Of a stretch of DNA of 64,000 nt, positions 1 through 7,282 are shown piece after piece. Source of the stretch: Paenibacillus eucommiae (GTDB lineage: Bacteria; Bacillota; Bacilli; Paenibacillales; NBRC-103111); the NCBI RefSeq assembly GCF_017874215.1, contig NZ_JAGGLB010000002.1, positions 62,001 through 126,000 on the forward strand. The letters run 5' to 3'. Each line of letters begins with the position of its first letter. Within the stretch, counting starts at the first letter, position 1. The notes under the pieces were generated by a model. That model was given only the letters and a program-made list of their open reading frames with translations. It ran no database searches and was not told the origin of the DNA. The translations under genes were made by a program, and so were the position numbers.

Positions 1-108
1 TTCAATAATTACCGCATGCCCCGCTGCATGAAGCATTCCTACCCCAGCGGGTGTTACTGCAACGCGGTTCTCATTACTTTTAATTTCTTTGGGTATACCA
101 ATAATCAT
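1..108 (-). CDS. ald: Alanine dehydrogenase, 5' part (cut by window edge)
   Basis: The first 36 codons are present, read leftwards out of the window. The N-terminus reads [20 protein letters not shown], the conserved start of NAD-dependent L-alanine dehydrogenase, which reversibly deaminates alanine to pyruvate and ammonia in the cytoplasm. A strong Shine-Dalgarno GGAGGACATA lies just upstream of the ATG (111-120). The catalytic and NAD-binding parts are outside the window, so only family membership can be claimed. The gene is divergent from the next two small genes, separated by about 167 bp that must hold both promoters. Confidence 0.85.
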   Translation of the reverse strand, partial: MIIGIPKEIKSNENRVAVTPAGVGMLHAAGHAVIIE

Positions 109-275
109 AGTATGTCCTCCATGGGAATGATTTCTTCCTTTTTCAGTTAGTGTGCCTTAACAACGTCTGAATATGTGTTCTCAAGTTTGATTCAAAAAAC
201 GGCTTTTACGGTTATTCACTTATATAGGTTATACATTTTATATAATCGTACAAATTAGGTAAGGAGTGTTGCCAT

Positions 276-536
276 ATGTTAAACCTGCTGATTACGATCA
301 TCATGGCAATTGTCATTGGATCAATTGGGCATGCTATTATAGGCAGCAGTATAGCTGGAGGCATTATAGGCTCGATGATAACCGGTTTTGTGGGAGCATG
401 GCTTGGTTATATCTTATTGGGAGCATGGGGGCCTGTTATTTTCGGTTTTGCAGTAGTACCTGCCATCATCGGAGCAGCATTGTTCGTGTTTTTACTTGGG
501 CTTCTTTCGAAGATAATGAGAAAACCCATCACTTAG
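276..536 (+). CDS. GlsB/YeaQ/YmgE-family small membrane protein
   Basis: This is an 86-residue, very hydrophobic, glycine-rich protein with three predicted membrane segments (about 3-22, 28-50 and 54-80). The pattern of IGSIGHAIIGSSIAGGIIGS followed by GAWLGYILLG is typical of the transglycosylase-associated/GlsB stress membrane family, whose biochemical function is not settled. The start is chosen by the Shine-Dalgarno AAGGAG about 8 bases upstream of the ATG. It probably forms a short operon with the YtxH-like gene 39 bp downstream, and both families are commonly part of general stress regulons, which fits the nearby sigB genes. Confidence 0.8.
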   Translation: MLNLLITIIMAIVIGSIGHAIIGSSIAGGIIGSMITGFVGAWLGYILLGAWGPVIFGFAVVPAIIGAALFVFLLGLLSKIMRKPIT

Positions 537-575
537 TGGTATAATGATATTAAACCTATTAAAGGAGTTGTTTTC

Positions 576-992
576 ATGTCGAACGATAATAACAGTGGAG
601 TTTTAATTGCAGCTATTGTAGGAGGTGCCGCGGGGGCTATCGCAGCCCTCCTGTTGGCCCCTAAATCAGGAAGAGAATTAAGAAGCGATGTATACCAGAC
701 AGCCTTGGATTTACAAGAAAAAGGAGAAAGGCTGTTTAAAAATGCAATGAAAAAATCAGAGCTTGCCGTTGAAGAGACAGCTGACCTTCTTGACCGGGCG
801 CACGCCTTGTACGGAGAAGCGATGGAATCCTCTGCCCGGCTGATGGAGCAAATTAAAAATTCCAAAACAGCGGACAAGCTTACCACTTCGCTCAGCGAAG
901 ACGTACTCTCTGATGATCAGTCCAAAAAGGAAGCTTCCACAGAAGCTCATGATGAGAGCAAAGATGAAAGCAGCAATGAGAAAACCCAATAA
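576..992 (+). CDS. YtxH domain-containing protein
   Basis: This 138-residue protein starts with a Gly/Ala-rich hydrophobic segment (residues 8-28, GVLIAAIVGGAAGAIAALLL) followed by APKSGRELR, the hallmark of YtxH/gas-vesicle-like stress proteins. The middle is helical and probably coiled-coil, and the last 40 residues are acidic and low-complexity (Ser, Glu, Asp, Lys). Shine-Dalgarno AAAGGAG precedes the ATG. YtxH is part of the SigB/SigH stress regulon in Bacillus. A regulatory link to the adjacent sigB cluster is inferred from position only. The molecular role of the family is unknown. Confidence 0.82.
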   Translation: MSNDNNSGVLIAAIVGGAAGAIAALLLAPKSGRELRSDVYQTALDLQEKGERLFKNAMKKSELAVEETADLLDRAHALYGEAMESSARLMEQIKNSKTADKLTTSLSEDVLSDDQSKKEASTEAHDESKDESSNEKTQ

Positions 993-1018
993 TTTACTAA
1001 TTCACTAATTCAAAAGAC

Positions 1019-1051
1019 AGACCTGACCAGCAGATGGTTGGGTCTTTTTTT
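1019..1051 (+). terminator. Intrinsic terminator after YtxH gene
   Basis: ACCTGACC pairs with GGTTGGGT (two wobble pairs) around a 7-base loop and is followed by seven T. It sits 27 bp after the stop codon. Confidence 0.7.
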
Positions 1052-1081
1052 GCTTCGCATCCTGCAGTCTGCAAAATAGCA

Positions 1082-1113
1082 AAGAACCGCCAGAATAATT
1101 CTTGACGGTTCTT
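1082..1113 (-). terminator. Terminator of the sigB operon
   Basis: Inverted repeat AAGAACCGCCA / TGACGGTTCTT (10 of 11 pairs, the other a G-T wobble on the minus strand), 33 bp after the sigB stop. It ends transcription of the leftward rsb-sigB operon. The T-tract is short, so strength is uncertain. The absence of an rsbX gene before it is worth noting. Confidence 0.6.
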
Positions 1114-1145
1114 AGATTCTTCTATTTTTATTTTAAAAAGTCTAT

Positions 1146-1925
1146 TTAAAAGTCCGGTGATTGACCCTTTTCGGCAAAATAAGAACGCAGTTTATCCAGT
1201 GCTCTCCGCTGCATTCGAGATACACTCATTTGCGATACATTTAACTCATCTGCAATCGCTCTCTGGGAATGGCCCTGAACATAAGCCAGCTCTAATACCT
1301 TTCTTTCGTCATCCTTAATAATCGTTAGGGCTTCCTGCAAATCCAGCTTACTATCCACTTTGCGGTACTCATCCAACGATGTAGCTAGAATATCCCCAAT
1401 CGTTGCGCCATTTTCCTCTTCAGATAACGGTGTATCCAAGGAAACATAATGATAACATTCGCGGCCAGCCAATATTTCTATCGTCTCTTCCTCAGTTAAA
1501 CCTACTTCTTCAGCTATTTCTTCCACCTTGGGAGAACGTTCCAGTCTGGCGGTCAGGTTATCGATAGCATTTTGAAGTTGAAAGCCTTTTTCCTTGATAC
1601 GTCTGGGCACTTGAATATACCAGGACTTATCTCGCAAAAAGTTTTTCATATGACCTATAATACTTTTCATCATGTAAGGCTCAAATTGTACACCTAATGT
1701 GACATCATATTGTTTAAATAGCCGCAGCAGCGACATATGACCAACTTGAACTAAATCCTCATAAAGATCGGGCCGGCTTCTTGAAATCTTTCCGGCTGCC
1801 ATTTTGACCATGGGCTCGTATTTCACAAGCAAGGTAGTAGCAATTTCATTACATTCTGTCTGCTGGTATTCCATAATTAATTCATATACAGATGGAACTT
1901 CTCGCGGTTCAGAGTTTATACTCAT
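1146..1925 (-). CDS. sigB: RNA polymerase sigma factor SigB
   Basis: 259 residues, the usual size of SigB. Region 2 (about 35-105) has the core-binding and -10 recognition pattern DLYEDLVQVGHMSLLRLFKQ, region 3 follows (about 120-190), and region 4 near the C-terminus has a helix-turn-helix, SQRAIADELNVSQMSVSRMQ (about 221-240). It directs RNA polymerase to general-stress promoters. The start ATG overlaps the rsbW stop by 4 bp (ATGA), so the kinase-type anti-sigma factor and its target are translationally coupled. The order rsbV-rsbW-sigB matches Bacillus, but no rsbX follows. A sporulation sigma (SigF) is the main alternative, but the stress-gene context and lack of spoIIAA/AB favour SigB. 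Confidence 0.9.
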   Translation of the reverse strand: MSINSEPREVPSVYELIMEYQQTECNEIATTLLVKYEPMVKMAAGKISRSRPDLYEDLVQVGHMSLLRLFKQYDVTLGVQFEPYMMKSIIGHMKNFLRDKSWYIQVPRRIKEKGFQLQNAIDNLTARLERSPKVEEIAEEVGLTEEETIEILAGRECYHYVSLDTPLSEEENGATIGDILATSLDEYRKVDSKLDLQEALTIIKDDERKVLELAYVQGHSQRAIADELNVSQMSVSRMQRRALDKLRSYFAEKGQSPDF

Positions 1926-2368
1926 ACCATTTCCTCGCTTTTAATTAGCATCTTTGTTAATATGACCTCGGTTCCGCAGTTAGATTTCACCTCCACTTCA
2001 TCCATGAGTGCCTGCATTAAATATAGACCTAACCCTCCCACTTGCGTGTCGTCTAGGGTTTTATCATGCATGGATGTTGAAGCCTGCAGTTTACCAGTAT
2101 CAAAGCTGGTACCTTCATCCTTAACAAAGATGCGCAAGCCTTCTGCAGAAGGCTCAAAACGAATGGCAATTAAGCCGGAGCTGCCTGGTTCATACGCATG
2201 AATCACAACGTTGTTGCAGGCTTCTGATACAGCCACCTTCATGTCTTCTGTTTCTTCATAAGAGAAACCCAAACGTGTAGCGATCCCATAAAGCGTGAAT
2301 CGCACTAAATCCAGATATTCCGCTTCTGCGGGCAAAGTCATACTAACGGGTCGGTTAGGGAGTTTCAT
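1922..2368 (-). CDS. rsbW: Anti-sigma-B factor, serine kinase RsbW
   Basis: 148 residues with a GHKL ATPase fold. The N-box is VSEACNNVVIHAY (about 68-80), the G1 box VKDEGTSFD (about 109-117) and the G2 box GGLGLYLMQALMDEVEV (about 138-148 region of the fold). RsbW binds SigB and keeps it inactive, and also phosphorylates RsbV on a serine using ATP. When RsbV is dephosphorylated by a PP2C phosphatase it captures RsbW and frees SigB. The gene lies 39 bp after rsbV and overlaps sigB by 4 bp. Confidence 0.92.
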   Translation of the reverse strand: MKLPNRPVSMTLPAEAEYLDLVRFTLYGIATRLGFSYEETEDMKVAVSEACNNVVIHAYEPGSSGLIAIRFEPSAEGLRIFVKDEGTSFDTGKLQASTSMHDKTLDDTQVGGLGLYLMQALMDEVEVKSNCGTEVILTKMLIKSEEMV

Positions 2369-2407
2369 AAGTGGTCTCTTTCCTTTCTACTCAGGGCGTG
2401 TATGTTA

Positions 2408-2722
2408 TCAAGCTGTTAAGAAGGGGCTCAGGCCCGTAATATCGAATAACCGCTGAATTTTAGCAGGAATGGCTTCTACTTGAAAAGGTGCTTTCAGGGC
2501 ATCTCTTGCTTTCAAGATGGATACGATAACACCAATTCCAGTACTGTCAATATAGCTCAGGTCACGTAAGTTAAGTACAAGCTTTTTTCCGGCTTCCGCA
2601 ACCAAAGGGTCAATAGCGGAACGCATGTCTGCCGCTTGCGATAAATCCAAATCCCCTTTTAAAAATAAAATATTGCTGCTTTCCGTAACTTCCTTTGTAA
2701 GCTGAAATTTAGGTTCAATCAT
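2408..2722 (-). CDS. rsbV: Anti-sigma factor antagonist RsbV (STAS domain)
   Basis: A single 104-residue STAS domain. The phosphorylation motif IDSTGIGVIVSI is present, with Ser60 the predicted RsbW target. In the dephosphorylated state the protein binds RsbW and releases SigB. Shine-Dalgarno GGAGG precedes the ATG. It lies 22 bp downstream of the DUF948 gene, so it is probably expressed from a promoter in front of that gene. The likely activating phosphatase is the REC-PP2C protein at 9971-11110. Confidence 0.92.
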   Translation of the reverse strand: MIEPKFQLTKEVTESSNILFLKGDLDLSQAADMRSAIDPLVAEAGKKLVLNLRDLSYIDSTGIGVIVSILKARDALKAPFQVEAIPAKIQRLFDITGLSPFLTA

Positions 2723-2744
2723 TGTTTATGCCTCCATCTAAATG

Positions 2745-3191
2745 TTAAGGTGATTTTCTTAGCTTACGAAAAAGCTCTAAAAAAACAGGAATGACTTTAA
2801 TAATTTCCGCTGTACGATCTACAGCCGTATTTTGCTTTACTGGCTTCTCAAGCCTTTCAGGCTTCTTGGCACGGATAAAATCCGCAACAGCGCTTGAAAC
2901 CTGTCGTACAGAAGTGGTCACTTCCTTGGCTGCTTCACCAGATTGCTTAAAGGAAGCGAACGCTGAATTCATTGCTTGAAGCTTCCCTTGTACGTCTACC
3001 ACAATTTCTTTCGTATGCTGCAGCAGTTCACTCGTGTCGGTAGTTAAGGCTCCGACTTGCTTCTCCACATTACTGAGAGTTTGGCTTGTGTTTTGAATCA
3101 TTGCGCTTAATGAACGCAGCGTTATAATCAAATACACTACCAATACCACAAAAGCAAGAGCGATTACTGCTACACTCCATTCAATAATCAT
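2745..3191 (-). CDS. DUF948 (YtxG-like) membrane-anchored coiled-coil protein
   Basis: 148 residues. A single N-terminal membrane helix (about 5-26, VAVIALAFVVLVVYLIITL) is followed by a long helical region with heptad-like spacing (about 30-115) and a Lys-rich tail. This is the arrangement of DUF948/YtxG general-stress proteins, whose function is unknown. It is the first gene of the apparent DUF948-rsbV-rsbW-sigB operon, with a SigB-like promoter candidate upstream, which would make it and SigB autoregulated. Placement of a YtxG-like gene at the head of the rsb operon is unlike B. subtilis. Confidence 0.8.
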   Translation of the reverse strand: MIIEWSVAVIALAFVVLVVYLIITLRSLSAMIQNTSQTLSNVEKQVGALTTDTSELLQHTKEIVVDVQGKLQAMNSAFASFKQSGEAAKEVTTSVRQVSSAVADFIRAKKPERLEKPVKQNTAVDRTAEIIKVIPVFLELFRKLRKSP

Positions 3192-3221
3192 CTGACCACT
3201 CCTTTAATGCTTTTTACATAC

Positions 3222-3247
3222 TTACCCCATTGTGCTGGAATTGAATC
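3222..3247 (-). promoter_or_regulatory. Candidate SigB-type promoter of DUF948-rsbVW-sigB
   Basis: On the minus strand GATTCAA (3241-3247) and GGGTAA (3222-3227) are separated by 13 bp, which resembles the SigB -35 (GTTTAA-like) and -10 (GGGTAT-like) with the expected 12-14 spacing. The -35 match is imperfect. A SigA-like TTGACG lies just upstream and could be used instead or as well. Confidence 0.4.
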
Positions 3248-3340
3248 ATGGCGTCAACAAGTTTACGAAAAATAGGGATCCCAACCTGAGAGTCTAAAGA
3301 TTTGTTCCTTTGAATGGTCTTCACTTTCTTATATATCAAA

Positions 3341-3410
3341 ATAAAAGAAACCTCCCTTCGCTTAATGGATGCTCTTACGCTTCCACTGCATAAGGTTGGT
3401 TTCTTTTTTG
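3341..3410. terminator. Possible terminator between rsb operon promoter and GSP17M gene
   Basis: AAAAGAAACC (from 3343) and GGTTTCTTTT (to 3406) form an inverted repeat separated by about 44 bases. T-rich runs on both strands would allow it to act for the leftward gene ending at 3445. The loop is long, so this is tentative. Confidence 0.45.
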
Positions 3411-3444
3411 GCTAAGTATATTTCATAAGAAGCAGGATTCATTA

Positions 3445-3783
3445 TTAATGAACCAAATCTTCATGACAAACAGCAACCACTATTCGACCATTCTCCAGCT
3501 CATGCTCATAGTAATGAACAGTCGTAGGAGACCAGCCAAATGACATCAGCTTAGAACGCAGCTCACAGCCTGTAGAACGAAATAAATCAGATTGCATTTG
3601 ATTCATCGTCATGGTAGCCATCCCGATACGGCTAACACATTGCTGAGCAAGCAGTTCCTTATTTTGTTCATTATCGTAGGCAAGCACATGAATTTGATGC
3701 GGCTTGAAACCAGCTTCCTTGAACTGCAGGATTGCCTTTTTTACATCCTTTTCAAAATCTGCCACTACAATAGAATAACTCAT
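3445..3783 (-). CDS. General stress protein 17M/YflT-like protein
   Basis: 112 residues, cytosolic, no signal or membrane segment. The opening pattern SIVVADFEKDVKKAILQFKEAGFKPHQIHVLA matches the YflT/GSP17M domain in which a short beta strand is followed by a helix and HIYVLA-like strand. The C-terminus ends ELENGRIVVAVCHE, also typical (family form LxxGkilV). The family is induced by SigB in Bacillus; the function is unknown. A paralogue is at 11313-11717 on the other side of the signalling cluster, so the two bracket glgC and the Rsb-like sensors. Shine-Dalgarno GGAGGAG precedes the ATG. Confidence 0.72.
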   Translation of the reverse strand: MSYSIVVADFEKDVKKAILQFKEAGFKPHQIHVLAYDNEQNKELLAQQCVSRIGMATMTMNQMQSDLFRSTGCELRSKLMSFGWSPTTVHYYEHELENGRIVVAVCHEDLVH

Positions 3784-3827
3784 TATTTACTCCTCCTATG
3801 CGTTTGTTAATGGTTGCTTACCTGTTA

Positions 3828-5021
3828 TTACGAGGGTGAACTGATCCATCTCATCCAATCTGTAGAAAAAAAACGAGCGGCCGGCTTGTCCATTTTGGTC
3901 ACTATGGTTTCCTTCTCGCCTATTACAGCAATATCATTTCTCCCCGTACCTTGAATGATCACCTCATCTCCCACATAAGTGCCTTCTCCGATAATCGCCT
4001 TTTTAATTACCGCGTTCCTTCCGATCGTAACACCCGGCATAATCACACTATCCTCAATCATACTGCCTTCTCCGATCTGCACTCCGAATGAAATCACAGA
4101 ACGCTCTACCTTGCCCCTGACAGCACATCTGTCACTTACAACAGAACGTTTGACCCTAGGACTCGATTGGATGTATTTAGGAGCCTGGTCGGTGCAAGCG
4201 GTGTATACCTTAGCCTGCTGGTCCTGCCAAGGTAATAGCTCTGAATTAAGCAGCATATCCATATTGGCTTGCCATAAGCTTTCAATCGTACCAACATCTC
4301 TCCAGTAGCCTTTAAACGAGTATGCATATATGTTAGCTCCTTGCTCAATAATTGCGGGAAGTAAATCCTTACCGAAATCATGACTTGAGTCCGCAGCGTT
4401 TTTATCCTTTATCAATAAAGATTCTAGATATTTCCAATTAAAAATATAAATACCCATCGATGCCAAATTACTTTCCGGTTCAGCCGGCTTCTCACAAAAA
4501 CGGCTTATACGTCCTTCTTCATCCGTACTTAATATTCCAAACCGGGAGGCTTCCTCCCATTTCACAGGGGTAACCGCGACTGTCACATCTGCTTTGTTTC
4601 GTTTATGCTGCTCCAGCATCGCTTGATAATCCATCCGATAAATATGGTCAGCCGAAAGGATTAGGACATATTCAGGATCATGCCGGTTAATAAAAGTTCT
4701 ATTCTGGTAAATAGCATCTGCTGTACCAGCATACACATTATCTTTATCAGCGGGATGCAGCAGCGCCACCTCACCTTTAGAACTGCGATTCACCCAGGAG
4801 GAGCCTCTTCCAATATGTTTGTGCAGGGCGTCAGGCTTATACTGTGTTACTACACCAATAGTATGAATACCTGAATTCGAGCAATTACTTAAGGCAAAAT
4901 CTATCATGCGGTAGGAACCGCCAAAATGAACCGCAGGCTTAGCGGTATGGAGGGTTAACGGATGCAATCGTCGTCCTTCGCCTCCTGCCAGAAGCATGGC
5001 CATACATTCCTTTTTACTCAT
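3828..5021 (-). CDS. glgC: Glucose-1-phosphate adenylyltransferase
   Basis: About 397 residues. The N-terminal nucleotidyltransferase motif is MLLAGGEGRRLHPLT, followed by KPAVHFGGSYRMIDFALSNC and the later SADHIYRMDY and RFCEKP motifs. The C-terminal part has left-handed beta-helix repeats (VISFGVQIGEGSMIEDSVIM). It makes ADP-glucose from ATP and glucose-1-phosphate, the committed step to glycogen. The start at 5021 (MSKKECMAMLL) is preferred over an upstream in-frame ATG at 5093, because the extra 24 residues are basic, not conserved in the family, and a GGGTGA sequence precedes the inner ATG. It stands alone: no glgA, glgB, glgD or glgP is nearby, and it sits among stress genes. Confidence 0.9.
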   Translation of the reverse strand: MSKKECMAMLLAGGEGRRLHPLTLHTAKPAVHFGGSYRMIDFALSNCSNSGIHTIGVVTQYKPDALHKHIGRGSSWVNRSSKGEVALLHPADKDNVYAGTADAIYQNRTFINRHDPEYVLILSADHIYRMDYQAMLEQHKRNKADVTVAVTPVKWEEASRFGILSTDEEGRISRFCEKPAEPESNLASMGIYIFNWKYLESLLIKDKNAADSSHDFGKDLLPAIIEQGANIYAYSFKGYWRDVGTIESLWQANMDMLLNSELLPWQDQQAKVYTACTDQAPKYIQSSPRVKRSVVSDRCAVRGKVERSVISFGVQIGEGSMIEDSVIMPGVTIGRNAVIKKAIIGEGTYVGDEVIIQGTGRNDIAVIGEKETIVTKMDKPAARFFSTDWMRWISSPS

Positions 5022-5147
5022 TATTTTCACCCAATTCCTTCCTGTTTTGTTCTTAATTATTCGCTTTTTTCCACCTTTCCGGGGGAGCATCATAAGTAAT
5101 ATTTAAACGCCTATAGTAGATTTGAAACATAAATTAGCTAGAATTGG

Positions 5148-5190
5148 CAAAAAAATAAAGCCCCTGACTGTTAAGTTCAGTGAGCTTTAT
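5148..5190 (-). terminator. Terminator of REC-kinase gene, overlapping its stop
   Basis: On the minus strand ATAAAGC and GGCTTTAT enclose an inner CTGA/CAG pairing, followed by seven T. The stop codon at 5177-5179 lies inside the stem. Confidence 0.65.
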
Positions 5191-6382
5191 AGAGTAATAC
5201 AGTGAAAATGAAAGAAGTCCCTGGCCCATCATTTCGCTTGACACCAATCGTTCCACTCATTAATTCAACCAAACTTTTACTTATAGCTAATCCCAGGCCC
5301 GTTCCGCCAAACTTGCGTGTCGTCGACGAATCTGATTGTGAAAAGGGTTGGAATAACCTATTAATAAAAATTTCATCAATGCCAATCCCCGTATCCCTGA
5401 CTGTAAATTCTACTTCCAGACTATTTCCCTTGGTCTCTTTCAAACGAACGAAAACATCAATCCGGCCTGACTCGGTAAATTTCACAGCATTTCCTACAAG
5501 GTTAAGGAGAATTTGTCTTAAACGAACTACGTCCCCTAACAGATTTTCCGGAATCTTAGGATCAATATTATAAATCAGATCAAGCGATTTTTTACGGCAA
5601 TCCAGGCTGAACAAATCGAGTGTTTCCCCGATACAATCACTGAGATCGAAAGGTTCCTCAAATAGCTCCATCTTGCCTGACTCCATCTTCGATAAATCCA
5701 GAATATCATTAATAATCAGCAATAATGCATTTCCGCTCTTATGAATCGTTTCCGCATAATCCCTTTGGTCCTGGGTAAGCTCCGTTTCCAGCAGCAAATC
5801 CGCCATTGCAATAACACCATTCATAGGTGTGCGGATTTCATGGCTCATAATCGCCAGAAATTCAGATTTCGCCTTCGCCGCGGCCTCCGCAGCTTCTTTG
5901 GCGACCTGCATTTCTTCGGTCTGCTGATTGAGCAGCTCGGTCTGCAGCTGCAGCTTCTTTTGAATTTTGTGCATCTGCACAAAGCCTTCAATCTTGCTTT
6001 TCAAAATGGTAGGCGAGAATGGTTTAACCATAAAATCAATAGCACCGACGGAATAGGCCGTAAACGCAAACTCCTCTTCCCTGGTCGAGGCAGTTATGAA
6101 AATAATGGGGATTGCCTTCGTTTTTTCTCTTGATTTAATCCACTGGGCGGTTTCGAATCCATCCATTCCGGGCATCTGAACATCTAGAACGATAACCGCA
6201 AAATCCCGCTTCAGTAAACACCGGAGTGCCTCTACTCCTGAATTGGCTTTTACTAGATTGTAACCGCTGCAATCAAGCACGGATTCAAGGGCTAGCAAGT
6301 TTTCCGGTTGATCATCTACCAGCAATATGTCGACAGATTCATTCCAAATCAGTTTGAACGCCTCTTTTCTACACATTCTCAC
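5177..6382 (-). CDS. Soluble REC-histidine kinase (inverted hybrid)
   Basis: 401 residues without a membrane segment. An N-terminal receiver domain (about 15-135) has Asp67 in VLDVQMPGMDG and Lys120 in MVKPF. A coiled-coil linker (about 135-172) leads to HisKA with His181 in FLAIMSHEIRTPMNG, then an ATPase domain with DTGIGI and GGTGLGLAIS. Placing the receiver before the kinase suggests the kinase is controlled by phosphoryl transfer from another protein, probably the membrane hybrid kinase of the same operon. It is the last gene of the four-gene leftward cluster. The start is GTG at 6382, though ATG at 6376 is equally possible. The B. cereus RsbK/M/Y locus as I know it has no equivalent gene. 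Confidence 0.85.
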   Translation of the reverse strand: MRMCRKEAFKLIWNESVDILLVDDQPENLLALESVLDCSGYNLVKANSGVEALRCLLKRDFAVIVLDVQMPGMDGFETAQWIKSREKTKAIPIIFITASTREEEFAFTAYSVGAIDFMVKPFSPTILKSKIEGFVQMHKIQKKLQLQTELLNQQTEEMQVAKEAAEAAAKAKSEFLAIMSHEIRTPMNGVIAMADLLLETELTQDQRDYAETIHKSGNALLLIINDILDLSKMESGKMELFEEPFDLSDCIGETLDLFSLDCRKKSLDLIYNIDPKIPENLLGDVVRLRQILLNLVGNAVKFTESGRIDVFVRLKETKGNSLEVEFTVRDTGIGIDEIFINRLFQPFSQSDSSTTRKFGGTGLGLAISKSLVELMSGTIGVKRNDGPGTSFIFTVLLYKAH

Positions 6383-6393
6383 TTTCTTAAAGC

Positions 6394-7272
6394 TTAACGA
6401 ATTTTGCGATATATTCTAGCGGATGGGTCCAACTGCTCATAGCTGGCTTGATGCTTGGAAAATGAAATGGATTCGTTCTGCCCAAGGATGAGAAAACCGT
6501 TTTTGCCTAAGCTGTTATAAAACAGATGATGTACCCGATCCTGCAACTCATTATTAAAATATATTAGCACATTACGGCAAAATATAACATGAAACTCGTT
6601 AAATGAGCCGTCCGTAACCAGATTATGTTCAGCAAATATAATATTATCCTTGAGAAAATCATGAAAGGTAACATGATCCTTGCCTGCTTTGTAGTATTGA
6701 GAGAATGCATTGATTCCACCGGATTGCTGGTAATTCTTCGTGTAGATCTGCATGTTTTTCAACGGATACGTGGCACTCTCCGCGATTTGAAGCGCTTCTT
6801 CATGAATATCCGTGGCGTAAATTCGTGTCTTCTCATACAAGCCTTCTTCATGCAGCAGCATCGCGATCGAATATACTTCTTCACCTGTTGAGCAGCCTGC
6901 GTGCCAAATCCGAATAGCAGGAAGTGTCCGCAGCCAGGGAACAAGCTTACTGCGAAATAATGCGAAAACATCCGGATCACGATACATTTCCGTAACCGAA
7001 ATGACCATATTAGACAATAGTCTTTTCAGACAGTCATGATCGTGAAGTACCTTATTCTGAAGAGCGGAAATCGTATCCAGTTGTTCGGCATTCATACGAA
7101 GAAGAATGCGGCGGCGGATAGAAGCGTAATTATAATTGCGGTAATCATATCCATACAAACGATAAATGCCTTCGAGAAGCAGCTTGATTTCAATCATCTC
7201 TAATTCATCATTTTTTTCCAAGGCGGAAGCGATCTGATTCCTATCATTAAAATTCGCACACACCGCGTCCAC
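6394..7272 (-). CDS. CheR-type protein-glutamate methyltransferase, RsbM-like
   Basis: 292 residues with the two-domain CheR layout. A helical N-terminal domain (about 25-95) ends in VTEMYRDP, and the SAM-binding motif IWHAGCSTGEEVYSIA is at about 122-137. Later come YATDIHEEAL and FHVIFCRNVLIYF. It should methylate glutamates using S-adenosylmethionine. No MCP or cheB is in this operon. It lies directly downstream of the membrane hybrid kinase, which is the arrangement of RsbK and RsbM in the B. cereus group, where RsbM methylates RsbK and damps SigB activation. That role is inferred here from gene order. GTG start with GGAGGGAGA in front. Confidence 0.82.
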   Translation of the reverse strand: MDAVCANFNDRNQIASALEKNDELEMIEIKLLLEGIYRLYGYDYRNYNYASIRRRILLRMNAEQLDTISALQNKVLHDHDCLKRLLSNMVISVTEMYRDPDVFALFRSKLVPWLRTLPAIRIWHAGCSTGEEVYSIAMLLHEEGLYEKTRIYATDIHEEALQIAESATYPLKNMQIYTKNYQQSGGINAFSQYYKAGKDHVTFHDFLKDNIIFAEHNLVTDGSFNEFHVIFCRNVLIYFNNELQDRVHHLFYNSLGKNGFLILGQNESISFSKHQASYEQLDPSARIYRKIR

Positions 7273-7282
7273 TCTCCCTCCT

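Noticed and set aside
266..544. 92-codon frame over the GlsB-like gene
   Set aside because: It is a frame-shifted shadow of 276-536, which has the better start site and hydrophobic profile.
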